Shown: piece after piece, positions 51,496-60,450 of the stretch
Position numbering within the stretch: position 1 is the stretch's first letter
Layout: every line of letters begins with the position of its first letter
Source: Planctomycetaceae bacterium
GTDB lineage: Bacteria; Planctomycetota; Planctomycetia; Planctomycetales; Planctomycetaceae
Assembly (NCBI GenBank): GCA_020638955.1
Contig: JACKHO010000006.1
Location: 186,001-250,000 of the forward strand
Length of the DNA stretch: 64,000 nt
Direction: 5' to 3'
Translations under genes and position numbers: made by a program
The notes under the pieces: model-generated
Databases searched by the model: none
What the model was told of the DNA's origin: nothing
Seen by the model: the letters and a program-made list of their open reading frames with translations, nothing else

Positions 51496-53646
51496 ATGTC
51501 TACACAAGAACCTCCGATGAATGATGATTCATCTCCTGCCCCCGCCAAGTCGCTGGGTGAACTGGCCGCTGAGGCTGCAGGTCACAACCTGTCGGAGGCA
51601 CCACTGCCCACGGAAGAAGCTACCGACGATTTCATTGAGGATGAATTCACGGACACATCCGCCTTCGAAGACGTAGAAGCTGACGCTGAGGAAATGGCTG
51701 AATCGGACTGGTCGGACGAGGATGATTCCTTGGTTGACGAGCACGAATTTGACGAGGACTCGGAAGATGCCGGGGCCATTCCGGAAACGACAACCGGAAT
51801 TCGTCTGCAGCGCTATCTGGCCGCGTGCGGCCTGGGGTCGCGTCGTCAGTGCGAAGAACTCATTACCACGGGCCGCATTGGAATTGATGGTGAGACCGTC
51901 ACCGTTCTGGGGACCCGGATTGATCCTCAAACGCAAAAGGTGACGTACGACGGCGATCCGCTGAAAATGGAACGCAAAAAGTATTACATGCTTAATAAGC
52001 CGTCCGGCTTCATTTGCACGAACCGCGACCCGCAAGGGCGTCCGCGCGTGGTGGATTTGTTCCCCGATTTCGGGCCGCGTCTGTTTACGATTGGACGCCT
52101 CGACGAAAACACCACCGGTCTGCTGCTGGTAACCAACGACGGTGACCTCGCTCAGCGACTGGCCCATCCCAAATACCGGATTTACCGTCGCTACCGCGCA
52201 CAAGTGGCTGGGTATCCTTCGAAGCAAACGCTGGATTCGCTCAAGGAAGGCTTCTACTTCACAGAAGGGAAGTTCCGCGTGCACGACGTGCGGGTGAGCA
52301 AGAAGGTTGGCCGAAGCTGCTGGGTCGAAATCACCATGGGTGAGGGGCAGAACCGGGAAATTCGACGGCTGTTCGCCCGTGTTGGTCACAAGGTGATGAA
52401 GCTGGAACGAATTGGGTTCGGCCCGCTGCGTCTCGGACGGCTGCCTGCTGGTCAGTTCCGCGACATTACACGCGATGAACTTGCCCAGGTGCACAGCATT
52501 CTCCAGCGGAATATGAGTGAGCCTCCAGGCTTCGAATCGGACGAATTCTCGGATGATTCTGAGTCGCGATCGACGCGCGATCAGGGAGAGCGTGATTCGC
52601 GTCGCCCTGGTCGTCCTCAGGGACGACGTCGGGACGAGGGAGAGGCACGCGGTCAAGGGAGTTCTCGTGGCCCGCGATATGGCCGCCGGGATGAAGAACA
52701 AGGTGAACGACGTCCACCTCGTGCAGGTTCTGCAGGCGGTGGTCGTTTCAAGCGTCGCGATGACAGCGAAGGTGGCGAAGGTCGTCCACGCTACGAAGGA
52801 CAACGAGGCCGTGGTGAAGGAGATCGCCGACCACCTCGTGCAGGTTCTGCAGGCGGTGGTCGTTTCAAGCGTCGCGATGACAACGAAGGTGGCGAAGGTC
52901 GTCCACGCTACGAAGGACAACGAGGCCGTGGTGAAGGCGAGCGTCGACCACCTCGTGCTGGTTCATCAGGCGGCGGACGGTTCCAACGCCGTGATGACAG
53001 TGAAGGCGGTGAAGGTCGCTCACGTTACGAAGGACAACGGGGACGCGGTGAAGGCGAGCGTCGTCCACCTCGCGCCGGTTCGTCGGGCGGTGGCCGTTTC
53101 AAGCGTCGCGATGACAACGAAGGCGGCGAAGGTCGTTCACGCTACGAAGGACAACGGGGACGCGGTGAAGGCGAACGCAGACCACCTCGTGCTGGTTCGT
53201 CAGGCGGCGGCCGGTTCAAGCGTCGCGACGACCATGAAGGTGGTGAAGGACGTCCACGCTACGAAGGACAACGAGGCCGCGGTGAGGGTGAACGCCGACC
53301 ACCTCGTGCTGGTTCGTCAGGCGGCGGTCGGTTCAAGCGTCGCGACGACCATGAAGGTGGTGAAGGACGTCCACGCTACGAAGGTCAACGTGGTCGCGGT
53401 GACAATGATCGGCGCGGCGGTGCACATGACGGAGAACGTCAGCAACGCCGGACAGGACAGGGTGGAGGCGGTGGGCGAGGACCACGCTTCTCAGGCGGTG
53501 GCTCGCAAGGTGAAGGTCGTCCCGCACGCGGAAACCGAACCGGTGGCGGTTCGGGCGGTCGCTTTGGTGGGGACAAACGCCGTGGCGGTCCGTCTGCTGG
53601 CAAAAAGCCAGGGCGCAAAGGTCCACCTCGGGGCGGTAAGCGATAA
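51496..53646 (+). CDS. RsuA/RluB-family pseudouridine synthase with acidic N-terminus and RGG-rich tandem-repeat tail
   Basis: 716 residues; a normal enzyme of this family is about 250-300. Residues 1-95 are acidic (DDSLVDEHEFDEDSEDAGAI). Residues 101-150 are the S4 RNA-binding domain (LQRYLAACGLGSRRQCEELI), and residues 160-345 the synthase, with the catalytic Asp203 in GRLDENTTGLLLVTNDGDLA. Residues 405-638 are six 39-residue repeats of RRPPRAGS-x-GGGRFKRRDD type, then a basic GR tail. It modifies uridine in rRNA; the tail would add RNA binding or condensation. A perfect terminator hairpin follows. The second ATG at 51517 is an alternative start. Confidence 0.88.
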   Translation: MSTQEPPMNDDSSPAPAKSLGELAAEAAGHNLSEAPLPTEEATDDFIEDEFTDTSAFEDVEADAEEMAESDWSDEDDSLVDEHEFDEDSEDAGAIPETTTGIRLQRYLAACGLGSRRQCEELITTGRIGIDGETVTVLGTRIDPQTQKVTYDGDPLKMERKKYYMLNKPSGFICTNRDPQGRPRVVDLFPDFGPRLFTIGRLDENTTGLLLVTNDGDLAQRLAHPKYRIYRRYRAQVAGYPSKQTLDSLKEGFYFTEGKFRVHDVRVSKKVGRSCWVEITMGEGQNREIRRLFARVGHKVMKLERIGFGPLRLGRLPAGQFRDITRDELAQVHSILQRNMSEPPGFESDEFSDDSESRSTRDQGERDSRRPGRPQGRRRDEGEARGQGSSRGPRYGRRDEEQGERRPPRAGSAGGGRFKRRDDSEGGEGRPRYEGQRGRGEGDRRPPRAGSAGGGRFKRRDDNEGGEGRPRYEGQRGRGEGERRPPRAGSSGGGRFQRRDDSEGGEGRSRYEGQRGRGEGERRPPRAGSSGGGRFKRRDDNEGGEGRSRYEGQRGRGEGERRPPRAGSSGGGRFKRRDDHEGGEGRPRYEGQRGRGEGERRPPRAGSSGGGRFKRRDDHEGGEGRPRYEGQRGRGDNDRRGGAHDGERQQRRTGQGGGGGRGPRFSGGGSQGEGRPARGNRTGGGSGGRFGGDKRRGGPSAGKKPGRKGPPRGGKR
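52708..53409 (+). repeat. Six in-frame 117-bp tandem repeats in the pseudouridine synthase gene
   Basis: Six units of 117 bases (39 codons) without gaps. Each codes for RRPPRAGS, then [SA]GGGRF[KQ]RRDD, [SNH]EGGEGR[PS]RYEGQRGRG and a final acidic pair. Units differ at only a few codons, so they are recent duplications kept in frame. Because 117 is a multiple of three, unit number can change without breaking the reading frame. Confidence 0.9.
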
Positions 53647-53665
53647 GTGTCGCTGAATCAACGAG

Positions 53666-53710
53666 AACAGGCCGTGAACGTCAGTCGTTCACGGCCTGTT
53701 TGTTTTTTGG
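53666..53710 (+). terminator. Rho-independent terminator of the pseudouridine synthase gene
   Basis: A perfect 14-base stem (AACAGGCCGTGAAC / GTTCACGGCCTGTT) with a seven-base GTCAGTC loop, then TGTTTTTTGG. It lies 20 bases after the stop. The T-tract is on the plus strand, so it serves this gene rather than the opposing FHA-EAL gene. Confidence 0.92.
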
Positions 53711-53726
53711 AACGTCGCATGTTCTA

Positions 53727-54941
53727 TCAGGAAGTTGGAATGCAGCAGCCTGATGCGGCGCCGACGTTCTCTGCAGATAGTTCTGGGAGTTCCCCGGTAT
53801 CCTGCAGTTGTCGATTGGCATCTTCCAGAGGGGCGGGTCGTCCGTAGTAGAAACCTTGTGCCATATCGAACCCAAGTTCGCGGCAGACTTCGGCTTCGCC
53901 GAGTGTCTCAATTCCTTCAGCAACGAGTTGCGTATTCGCAAACTTCGCCATGTCCACCAGCATTTGCAGGAGGCGGCGATGCTTGGATGACGCTTTGTCG
54001 ATATCGCGGATAAGACCAGCGTCGAACTTCAAGTAGTCAGGCGGAATGGCAGCCAGTTCTAACAGTCGCGACTGCCCGGCTCCAAAGTCGTCGTAGGCGA
54101 GTTCAATATTCAAGCCTCGAACCTGAGCGGCGAATTCACGAACGGAATTCACGTTCTGAATGGCCCCTTCATGCAGCTCAATGACCATTGGAATTTCAGG
54201 GAACTCAGCCCGCAAACGCGCCAGTGAGGGATAGACGTCCACTGGAAGTGACTCCAGTGGGTGGGTGTTAAGGAAAATTGAACAGGTGGTGCCAGCAGAA
54301 CTTGCGACCTCAAGTGCACGCTCACGACAAAGAATGCTGAGGCCAACTTCTTGCCCCATCAACTGAGCCGTCTGAAACAGACGTGCTGGTGTTTCCAATC
54401 CACACATGGGGCTGCGTGCCAGAGCTTCCAGTCCAACAAGTTGATGATCATCGAATCGCACGATGGGCTGGTAGTGCGGAGTGACCGCCTTTTCCCGCAT
54501 CAAATTCTCAAACTGCGAGAGCGTCCAGTCGGAATCCATGCGGTCCATTACCGGAGCCGTTTTGGAGTTGGACTTCACCGCAACAGTGTCAACAGGGGCG
54601 ATGAATTCGACACGAAATTCAACATCTGCGATTTCAATATGATCACCCACCGCGACGGGCGTGGGCTGGCTCACGCGTCGACGATTGACGAATGTGCCAT
54701 TGGTACTCCCCAAATCTCGCACGAACAAATGTTCGCCGACCTGGATGAGCTCAGCGTGTCGCCCCGAAACACAGTCGGAGGCAATTTGCAAATCGACGCC
54801 AGTCTTGCGGCCAACGACGCAAGAGGCTTTGCGGATGTGCAACTTGGACAGGCTACGACCGGGCGGGAGACAGCCCACGAGCGTCCAGACACCTTTCTCG
54901 GTGCCTGCGACAGTCGGTTCTTCGGCCACATGAAGGTTCAT
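53727..54941 (-). CDS. FHA-EAL protein, probable cyclic-di-GMP phosphodiesterase
   Basis: 404 residues from the ATG at 54941 (GGGG seven bases upstream); the frame extends to 55031 but the first 30 codons look non-conserved. An FHA domain (about 35-112) has GRKTGVDLQIASDCVSGRHA and DLGSTNGTFVNRRRV, which binds phosphothreonine. The EAL domain (about 150-385) keeps EAL at 172-174, FLNTHP, VIELHEGAI, YDDFGAGQS, KFDAGLI, AEGIET and QGFYYGRP, so the metal and substrate residues appear intact. It would couple Ser/Thr kinase signalling to c-di-GMP hydrolysis. No kinase gene is adjacent. The gene order with motility genes in the window is only suggestive. Confidence 0.88.
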   Translation of the reverse strand: MNLHVAEEPTVAGTEKGVWTLVGCLPPGRSLSKLHIRKASCVVGRKTGVDLQIASDCVSGRHAELIQVGEHLFVRDLGSTNGTFVNRRRVSQPTPVAVGDHIEIADVEFRVEFIAPVDTVAVKSNSKTAPVMDRMDSDWTLSQFENLMREKAVTPHYQPIVRFDDHQLVGLEALARSPMCGLETPARLFQTAQLMGQEVGLSILCRERALEVASSAGTTCSIFLNTHPLESLPVDVYPSLARLRAEFPEIPMVIELHEGAIQNVNSVREFAAQVRGLNIELAYDDFGAGQSRLLELAAIPPDYLKFDAGLIRDIDKASSKHRRLLQMLVDMAKFANTQLVAEGIETLGEAEVCRELGFDMAQGFYYGRPAPLEDANRQLQDTGELPELSAENVGAASGCCIPTS

Positions 54942-55126
54942 TTCGAAACCCCAGACATACGGTAATGGGAGCGCATAGCTGCCGAAACCTAGGCCAGTCC
55001 GGCGTTGGGGCGCGAGAAGAGCAAACGACATCCGCCTTAAACGAAAGGTTGGCCGTCAATTACAAAGAAGGCGCGGGTTGTGGCGATTGTGGCGAAAGAA
55101 TGGTTGAGTCAGATTGTGCCAGTCGC

Positions 55127-56572
55127 CTATTCGACTTCGTGAACGGTAATCTGATTATGTCGGCTCGAACCGCTGCCGGTCCAAGACAAAAGGACAATGG
55201 AATCACCATCGGAGAGACGCCCGCAGGCGCGGCCAGCCTTCACAACATAGTTGACGAGCGCCGTCGGGTGATCGGCCGGAGCCTCGGGAACGGGCACAAT
55301 TCCCCGGTAAAGGCATAGCCGTCTGAGAACGGCTCGGGACTGGCTGACTCCAATAGTAGGGATGGGGCTGCGGTTCTGCGAAACCGACAGCGCCGCACGC
55401 CCAGAAATCGTGGCAACCACAATCATGCGGGCACCCAAGGTTTCGGCCAGTCGCACCGTGGCTCGGGCCGTCGCTGAGGTAACGGCGGACACACCGGGGG
55501 ACATGAGGCCCGGCCCCCGAACACCTTCGAACTCACCAAATGTCGGCTCCGATGCCAACGCAATGCGATGCATCATGGCGACTGCCTCTTCGGGATACTC
55601 TCCGATGGCGGTTTCGCCCGAGAGCATGCAGGCATCGGCCCCATCCAGAATCGCATTCGCGACGTCGGTCGCCTCAGCACGCGTGGGAATGCGCGAATGA
55701 TGCATGCTGTCGAGCATTTGCGTAGCGATGATGACCGGCTTGCGCTGACGCCGACACTCCGCCACAATTCGCTTCTGCGTGACAGCAATTTCGGCGATGT
55801 CAATTTCAACTCCCAAATCGCCCCGCGCCACCATAATTCCGTCAGCCTCATCGACAATTTCGCTCAGGCACGTCAGCGCTTCGGGCTTTTCAATTTTCGC
55901 AATGATGTGCGCCTCCGACTTGCAGCCGTCAAGCAGGCGCCGGAGCGACCGTACGTCTTCAGCACAGCGGACGAAGCTCAGACTAATAAAGTCTGCCCCG
56001 ACTTTGGCCCCCCACTCAGCAGTCGAGCAATCTTTGTCGCTCAAAGCGGGCGCCGTGAGTTGCACACCCGGAAGATTGACTCCCTGCCGATCGCGTACCC
56101 TGCCTCCTTGTAGCACTTCACACGCTGCAGCAGACTCATTGACGTCAGTAACTTTAAGCGAAACCACGCCGTCCGCCAGCATAATACGGTCACCCACCTT
56201 CAATTCATCGATGAGCGTTGGATAGACACACGTCAGTTGATTGTGCTCGGTCGCCACCTCTCCACGAACGAACCACAGCGTGTCTCCAGACGAACACTCA
56301 AGCTGCCCGCCAGCTAACTGTCCGAGCCGCATTTTGGGGCCGCCCAAATCAAGCAGCACGGCGACTGGATGCCCGGACTCGGACTCGGCCTGACGCACAA
56401 GGTTATAGAACGCTTCGTGGTCCTCACGCTGCCCGTGCGCTGTGTTGATGCGAAAGACGTCAACGCCCAGATGAATCAGCTTTACAAGCCTTTCAACGTT
56501 ACCGCACGCTGGGCCAACCGTCGCCACGATTTTCGTTTGACTACAGCGCTGCCAAATAGACGAGACCACCAT
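55127..56572 (-). CDS. pyk: Pyruvate kinase
   Basis: 481 residues. QTKIVATVGPACGNVERLVK and FRINTAHGQREDH at the N-terminus, IAKIEKPEALTCLSEIVDEA with the catalytic Lys, GDLGVEIDIAEIAVTQKRIV, and PTRAEATDVANAILDGADAC with MLSGETAIGEYPEEAVAMM are all present. The C-terminal allosteric domain is complete (TLGARMIVVATISGRAALSV). It converts phosphoenolpyruvate and ADP to pyruvate and ATP. It stands alone on the minus strand. Confidence 0.96.
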   Translation of the reverse strand: MVVSSIWQRCSQTKIVATVGPACGNVERLVKLIHLGVDVFRINTAHGQREDHEAFYNLVRQAESESGHPVAVLLDLGGPKMRLGQLAGGQLECSSGDTLWFVRGEVATEHNQLTCVYPTLIDELKVGDRIMLADGVVSLKVTDVNESAAACEVLQGGRVRDRQGVNLPGVQLTAPALSDKDCSTAEWGAKVGADFISLSFVRCAEDVRSLRRLLDGCKSEAHIIAKIEKPEALTCLSEIVDEADGIMVARGDLGVEIDIAEIAVTQKRIVAECRRQRKPVIIATQMLDSMHHSRIPTRAEATDVANAILDGADACMLSGETAIGEYPEEAVAMMHRIALASEPTFGEFEGVRGPGLMSPGVSAVTSATARATVRLAETLGARMIVVATISGRAALSVSQNRSPIPTIGVSQSRAVLRRLCLYRGIVPVPEAPADHPTALVNYVVKAGRACGRLSDGDSIVLLSWTGSGSSRHNQITVHEVE

Positions 56573-57002
56573 CCTGATATCTCACAACAGAGTAACTAGG
56601 AAACCGAAGCGGGTATGTGGCAATTTTCCGCAGAGAATCATTCCCCCGCAACACAGCTTTGGAGTGTTTCTCATCAATTCAATGAGGTTCTATGCGAATT
56701 GCTTCTGAGTTTTGCGCCGAGGTTGAGTCGGCAATTCCCGCCGCTCCTGGTTCATGGCTGTTCAAAAATAGAAACCTGCGCCTGGCAAACTGGGCAGCAT
56801 TTGCAGAGATTGCGGCGCAACTCGACGGGAAGAACAAGTACCTGAATGCGAAGAGAAATTTGCTACGAGTCCATCAGTATTCCGGTCCGATTCCTTGAAA
56901 TGGAGGGAACCGAAGCTCGGAGTGTGAGCACTTCGGAACCACAGCGCATCATTCATCTCCCTCACTGTATTCCGAAGCACGAAGTTACAAGGACGTCTCA
57001 AA
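56573..57002. other. Gap between pyruvate kinase and small secreted protein genes
   Basis: 430 bases between divergent genes. Two weak plus-strand ORFs (68 and 107 codons) overlap each other; neither resembles a known protein. The 68-codon frame (56692-56898) has GAGG four bases before its ATG and cannot be excluded. Promoters for pyk and the next gene should lie here but could not be placed. Confidence 0.45.
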
Positions 57003-57512
57003 ATGAGAAAATCAATCTTCGCCAAGGTTGCCGTGGCCATTGCCGGACTTGGCCTGCTCGCCCCAGCGACACCTTCATTCGCCGCCGATTCCGTTCCTGC
57101 TGCCACGGTTCGACACATTGGAACCGATGTGGTACTTCGCTCGGGACAGCTCAACGGAATTCACGTTGATTCGCAAGGTAAGGCCATTGCCGGTGCCGCT
57201 GTTATTGTCGGCCAGCGTGGCGAAGAAGTCGGACGCACCGTGACGGACGCAAACGGCCAGTTCCGTCTTGACGTCCGACCTGGTATCTACGAAGTCCAAA
57301 TTGGTGAGTCGACCGAAACGGTTCGCGTCTGGTCCGCCGAGGTTGCACCACCATCTGCCCGCCAGTCAGCAACCGTCGTGGCTGGTAACGCCGTTCGCGG
57401 TCAATTCAGCGAGCTCGACATGGTCGGCTTTACGGCAATGGGAATTGGTACCGCCGGTTTGATCATCGGAATTATTGCATTGGATCGTACCAGCACCCCA
57501 CAGAGCCCTTAA
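57003..57512 (+). CDS. Small secreted protein with carboxypeptidase-regulatory-like domain
   Basis: 169 residues. Signal peptide FAKVAVAIAGLGLLAPATPS with cleavage near FAA-D. Middle part (about 50-105): VDSQGKAIAGAAVIVGQRGE, EVGRTVTDANGQFRLDVRPG and IYEVQIGE, a carboxypeptidase-regulatory-like beta-sandwich. Near the C-terminus a hydrophobic helix (MGIGTAGLIIGIIALD) may anchor it in the membrane. No family-specific function. It is a single-gene unit with a strong terminator. Confidence 0.8.
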   Translation: MRKSIFAKVAVAIAGLGLLAPATPSFAADSVPAATVRHIGTDVVLRSGQLNGIHVDSQGKAIAGAAVIVGQRGEEVGRTVTDANGQFRLDVRPGIYEVQIGESTETVRVWSAEVAPPSARQSATVVAGNAVRGQFSELDMVGFTAMGIGTAGLIIGIIALDRTSTPQSP

Positions 57513-57543
57513 GCTGCGGCCTGTAACGGCAAATGAAATCCAC

Positions 57544-57580
57544 AAGCGGTGTCTCTCTCTGGGAGACACCGCTTTTTTTG
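57544..57580 (+). terminator. Rho-independent terminator after small secreted protein gene
   Basis: Twelve-base stem AAGCGGTGTCTC / GAGACACCGCTT with a seven-base loop, running into a seven-base T-tract. It lies about 30 bases after the stop at 57512. Confidence 0.9.
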
Positions 57581-57687
57581 TGCGCTCGCGTCGCGGCACC
57601 CGAACCGTGCCCTTCATTCCCAGCTATGTTCTCTCACGCTAGCATGAACACATCGAGTCTCACGACAATTGTCGTTTCGGATGGTTC

Positions 57688-60450
57688 ATGGCGATTACAA
57701 GGAAGTTTATTGACTGGCGTCAGCCCGCGCTCACTGCGGTCGCGGCTGATTTGCGTCGTACTTACACTGTGCTCGGACAGTGCGACTTGTCGAATGTCGT
57801 TGCCGTCCTGCCAGGACGCCAGGCCGGGCGTCGCTTCCAAGAAATCATGGCCGAGCAAACAAAGGGCCATCTCACGCCGCCCCGTATTGTTACCGAGGGG
57901 GAGCTGCCGGAACTGCTTTACCAGCCGCAGAAGCCATTTGCATCTGATTTGACGCAGCGCATTGTCTGGGGGGAGGCGCTGCGGACATTGTCGAAGGAGA
58001 AACTCGCCGTCCTCATGCGTCAACCTCCGGATGACCTCGACTTTGACAACTGGCTGAGCTTGGGGGAGTTACTGGCCCGTCAGCATCGCGAGTTGGCGGC
58101 GGACAACCTCGACTTCAGTGACGTCGCGCGTCTGGGGTCGCAGCTTCCGGAGTTTGATGAAACCCAGCGTTGGGAGATCCTGAATGATGTCCAACGGGTG
58201 TATCTCGCCCACCTTGATCAACTTGAGCTTTGGGACAAGCAGACCGCACGACTCGTTGCGATCGATCATCGAGAATGTCAGACGAGTTCAGACATCGTGC
58301 TCGTGGGCACGGTAGACATCAACGGCACCATGCGGGCCATGTTGCATCAAATTGCCGACCGCGTCACGGCCTATATTCACGCTCCGGAGGACTTGGAATC
58401 GTACTTCGACGAAATGGGAGGGCTGAAGGCTCCTCTGTGGGAAGAGAGGCCCGTCGAAATTCGCGACGAACAGGTCCGAATTGTGAACGGGCCCGATGAC
58501 CAGGCCGACGCCGTGGCCCGCGTGTTGGCCTCGTTGGGTGATCGCTACGCCGCGGAAGACCTCACCGTTGGCGTGCCTGATGAACGAATTGTTCCACATC
58601 TCCGCAGGCTTCTGACTGAATGCGAAGTCCCCACGCGCTGGGTCGTCGAGCGAACCATCCCGCAGACGGCACCATACATTTTCCTGGAAGCGGTCGCAGA
58701 CTACCTGGAAGCCAGGGGCACATCCGAATTTGCCTCTCTGGTCCGCCACCCCGATGTCACCAGTTGGATCGACAACCAGGGCATTTCGGCGAACTGGCTG
58801 ACGGCACTCGATGAACATCTCGCCAACAGCCTGGAGCGTCGATTCTCGAAGAGTGGTAGTGAAGCCGAAGAATTGACGACGGTCGAACAGCTTCGACAAG
58901 CGGTTGACGGACTCATCGCACCACTCAGAGGATCGCACCAGCCGTTGTCGCGGTGGTACGAACCGGTCACAGAACTGTTGCTGAATCTGTATAACCAACG
59001 CGAGTTCGACAGGGAGAATGTCGAAGATCGGGCAGTACTGGAGTCGTGCAGGCAGTTGTGCGACGCCATGAAGAAGCACGGCGAAATCCCCGAGTCGCTC
59101 ATGCCGTCGGTCATGGCCGCTCAAGCCATTCGGATGACGCTGCAGCAGCTTGGCAGCGGCATCATTCCTCCAGAATCTGTTGACGACGCGGTTCAAATCT
59201 ACGGCTGGCTTGAACTTTCAATGGACGACGCCCCCGCAGCCATTGTCACCAGCTTTAACGAGGGGTTTGTGCCGTCGTCGGTCAATCATGACTTGTTTCT
59301 ACCGAACCGATTGCGAACTCATTTGAAGCTGGACGACAACTCGCGGCGTTACGCCCGCGACGCGTATCTGACGAACGTGCTGCTGCATTCGCGGAAGGAT
59401 GTCGTCTTCATTGTGGCGAAGCGAGATATGGGTGACGAACCCCTCACGCCATCGCGTTTGTTGTTTGCCACGGACGTCAAACAGGCTGCCCAGCGAATTC
59501 GCACGTTCTATGGCAGCAGCGAGCAGGAGCAACTGCCGCCGCTTTACGGACGCCTCACCGCCGGACGCAATCAATTCTCATTTCGCGTTCCGACACCAGT
59601 CCCGCGTGAGGAAATGCCTCGCGTGTTTTCCGTGACGGAACTGGAAACGTACCTCGACTCGCCGTATCGGTACTATTTGAGTCGCGTCCTCAAGCTGCGT
59701 GAGCTGTCCGATGACATTTGGGAACTAAACAACGCCGCCTTCGGTAATCTCATCCACGATGTGTTGAGTGAGTTTGGTGAATCCGAGATTCGCTTCAGTG
59801 ATGATGAGCGGGAACTCAGTAAATCGCTGTCGACCATGCTCGACGAGAAAGTCATTCGCAGCTACGGCGGCGAACCATTGCCAGCGGTCCAGTTACAGGT
59901 GGAGCAGGCCCGTTCGCTGCTCATGATGTTCGCCGAATGGCAGGCAGGATGGCGGGCGGAGGGCTGGGAGTTGAAACACTCTGAACTCAAAATTCGACCA
60001 GTACAATTCGCCATCGATTCGCAGACCACAGTCGGCCTGACGGGCCGCATCGACCGCATCGACTATCACCCGGCGACCGGCCAGTGGGCGATTTTCGATT
60101 ACAAAACCGGCCTGTCCGCCCGAGAGCCGCGGGCAACGCACCACAACAGCAGAATGGAATGGAAACGACTGCAATTGCCGCTGTATCGGCATCTTGGAAG
60201 TAGTGTTGGGGCACGTGCTGACTCGCGTCTGGGCTTCATTTCCCTCCCGCGCGACGCAGAAAAGATCGGTGCCCAGTTTGCCGAATGGACGGATGAGGAA
60301 TTGCAGTCGGCCGATGACGTGGCCCGGAATGTCATTCGCGGCATTCTGAATCAGGAGTTTCACTCGGCCGACTTGGACAGCGAGAACCTGTACGAGTTTG
60401 AGAAGATTGCTCTGCGTGGTGTGTTTGGCCAGGAGGTACCACCCTCATGA
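57688..60450 (+). CDS. AddB-like PD-(D/E)XK nuclease subunit of a recombination helicase-nuclease
   Basis: 920 residues. The N-terminal part resembles the inactivated helicase of AddB (AVLPGRQAGRRFQEIMAE, VGTVDINGTMRAMLHQIADR). The C-terminal nuclease reads LTGRIDRIDYHPATG and IFDYKTG near residues 785-806, the acidic and Lys motif of the PD-(D/E)XK fold. In B. subtilis AddB, Cys residues around this domain bind an Fe-S cluster; here the stretch before it reads ETYLDSPYRYYLSRVLKL, with Ser where a Cys is usual, and the C-terminus has no Cys. The Fe-S cluster therefore seems absent. Its stop overlaps the next gene by four bases (ATGA). It processes double-strand breaks for recombination. Confidence 0.82.
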   Translation: MAITRKFIDWRQPALTAVAADLRRTYTVLGQCDLSNVVAVLPGRQAGRRFQEIMAEQTKGHLTPPRIVTEGELPELLYQPQKPFASDLTQRIVWGEALRTLSKEKLAVLMRQPPDDLDFDNWLSLGELLARQHRELAADNLDFSDVARLGSQLPEFDETQRWEILNDVQRVYLAHLDQLELWDKQTARLVAIDHRECQTSSDIVLVGTVDINGTMRAMLHQIADRVTAYIHAPEDLESYFDEMGGLKAPLWEERPVEIRDEQVRIVNGPDDQADAVARVLASLGDRYAAEDLTVGVPDERIVPHLRRLLTECEVPTRWVVERTIPQTAPYIFLEAVADYLEARGTSEFASLVRHPDVTSWIDNQGISANWLTALDEHLANSLERRFSKSGSEAEELTTVEQLRQAVDGLIAPLRGSHQPLSRWYEPVTELLLNLYNQREFDRENVEDRAVLESCRQLCDAMKKHGEIPESLMPSVMAAQAIRMTLQQLGSGIIPPESVDDAVQIYGWLELSMDDAPAAIVTSFNEGFVPSSVNHDLFLPNRLRTHLKLDDNSRRYARDAYLTNVLLHSRKDVVFIVAKRDMGDEPLTPSRLLFATDVKQAAQRIRTFYGSSEQEQLPPLYGRLTAGRNQFSFRVPTPVPREEMPRVFSVTELETYLDSPYRYYLSRVLKLRELSDDIWELNNAAFGNLIHDVLSEFGESEIRFSDDERELSKSLSTMLDEKVIRSYGGEPLPAVQLQVEQARSLLMMFAEWQAGWRAEGWELKHSELKIRPVQFAIDSQTTVGLTGRIDRIDYHPATGQWAIFDYKTGLSAREPRATHHNSRMEWKRLQLPLYRHLGSSVGARADSRLGFISLPRDAEKIGAQFAEWTDEELQSADDVARNVIRGILNQEFHSADLDSENLYEFEKIALRGVFGQEVPPS

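Noticed and set aside
51085..51507. 140-codon minus-strand ORF upstream of the toxin tail, considered as the missing toxin N-terminus
   Set aside because: It is in a different frame from the Hint domain, has no toxin-like motif and reaches into the start of the opposing gene.
52708..53409. Regular repeats considered as a CRISPR array
   Set aside because: Units are contiguous, 117 bases long, code for protein in frame and have no unique spacers; no cas gene is near.
52517..53656. 379-codon plus-strand ORF overlapping the pseudouridine synthase tail, and a 463-codon minus-strand ORF over the same gene
   Set aside because: Both are by-products of the 117-bp tandem repeat and GC-rich coding bias: the repeat length is a multiple of three, so every frame that is open in one unit is open in all. 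The true frame has S4 and synthase domains, and the others have no recognisable domain.
56692..56898. 68-codon ORF between pyk and the small secreted protein gene
   Set aside because: Its ribosome site is badly spaced and the sequence matches nothing I know; it is mentioned in the gap entry but not called.
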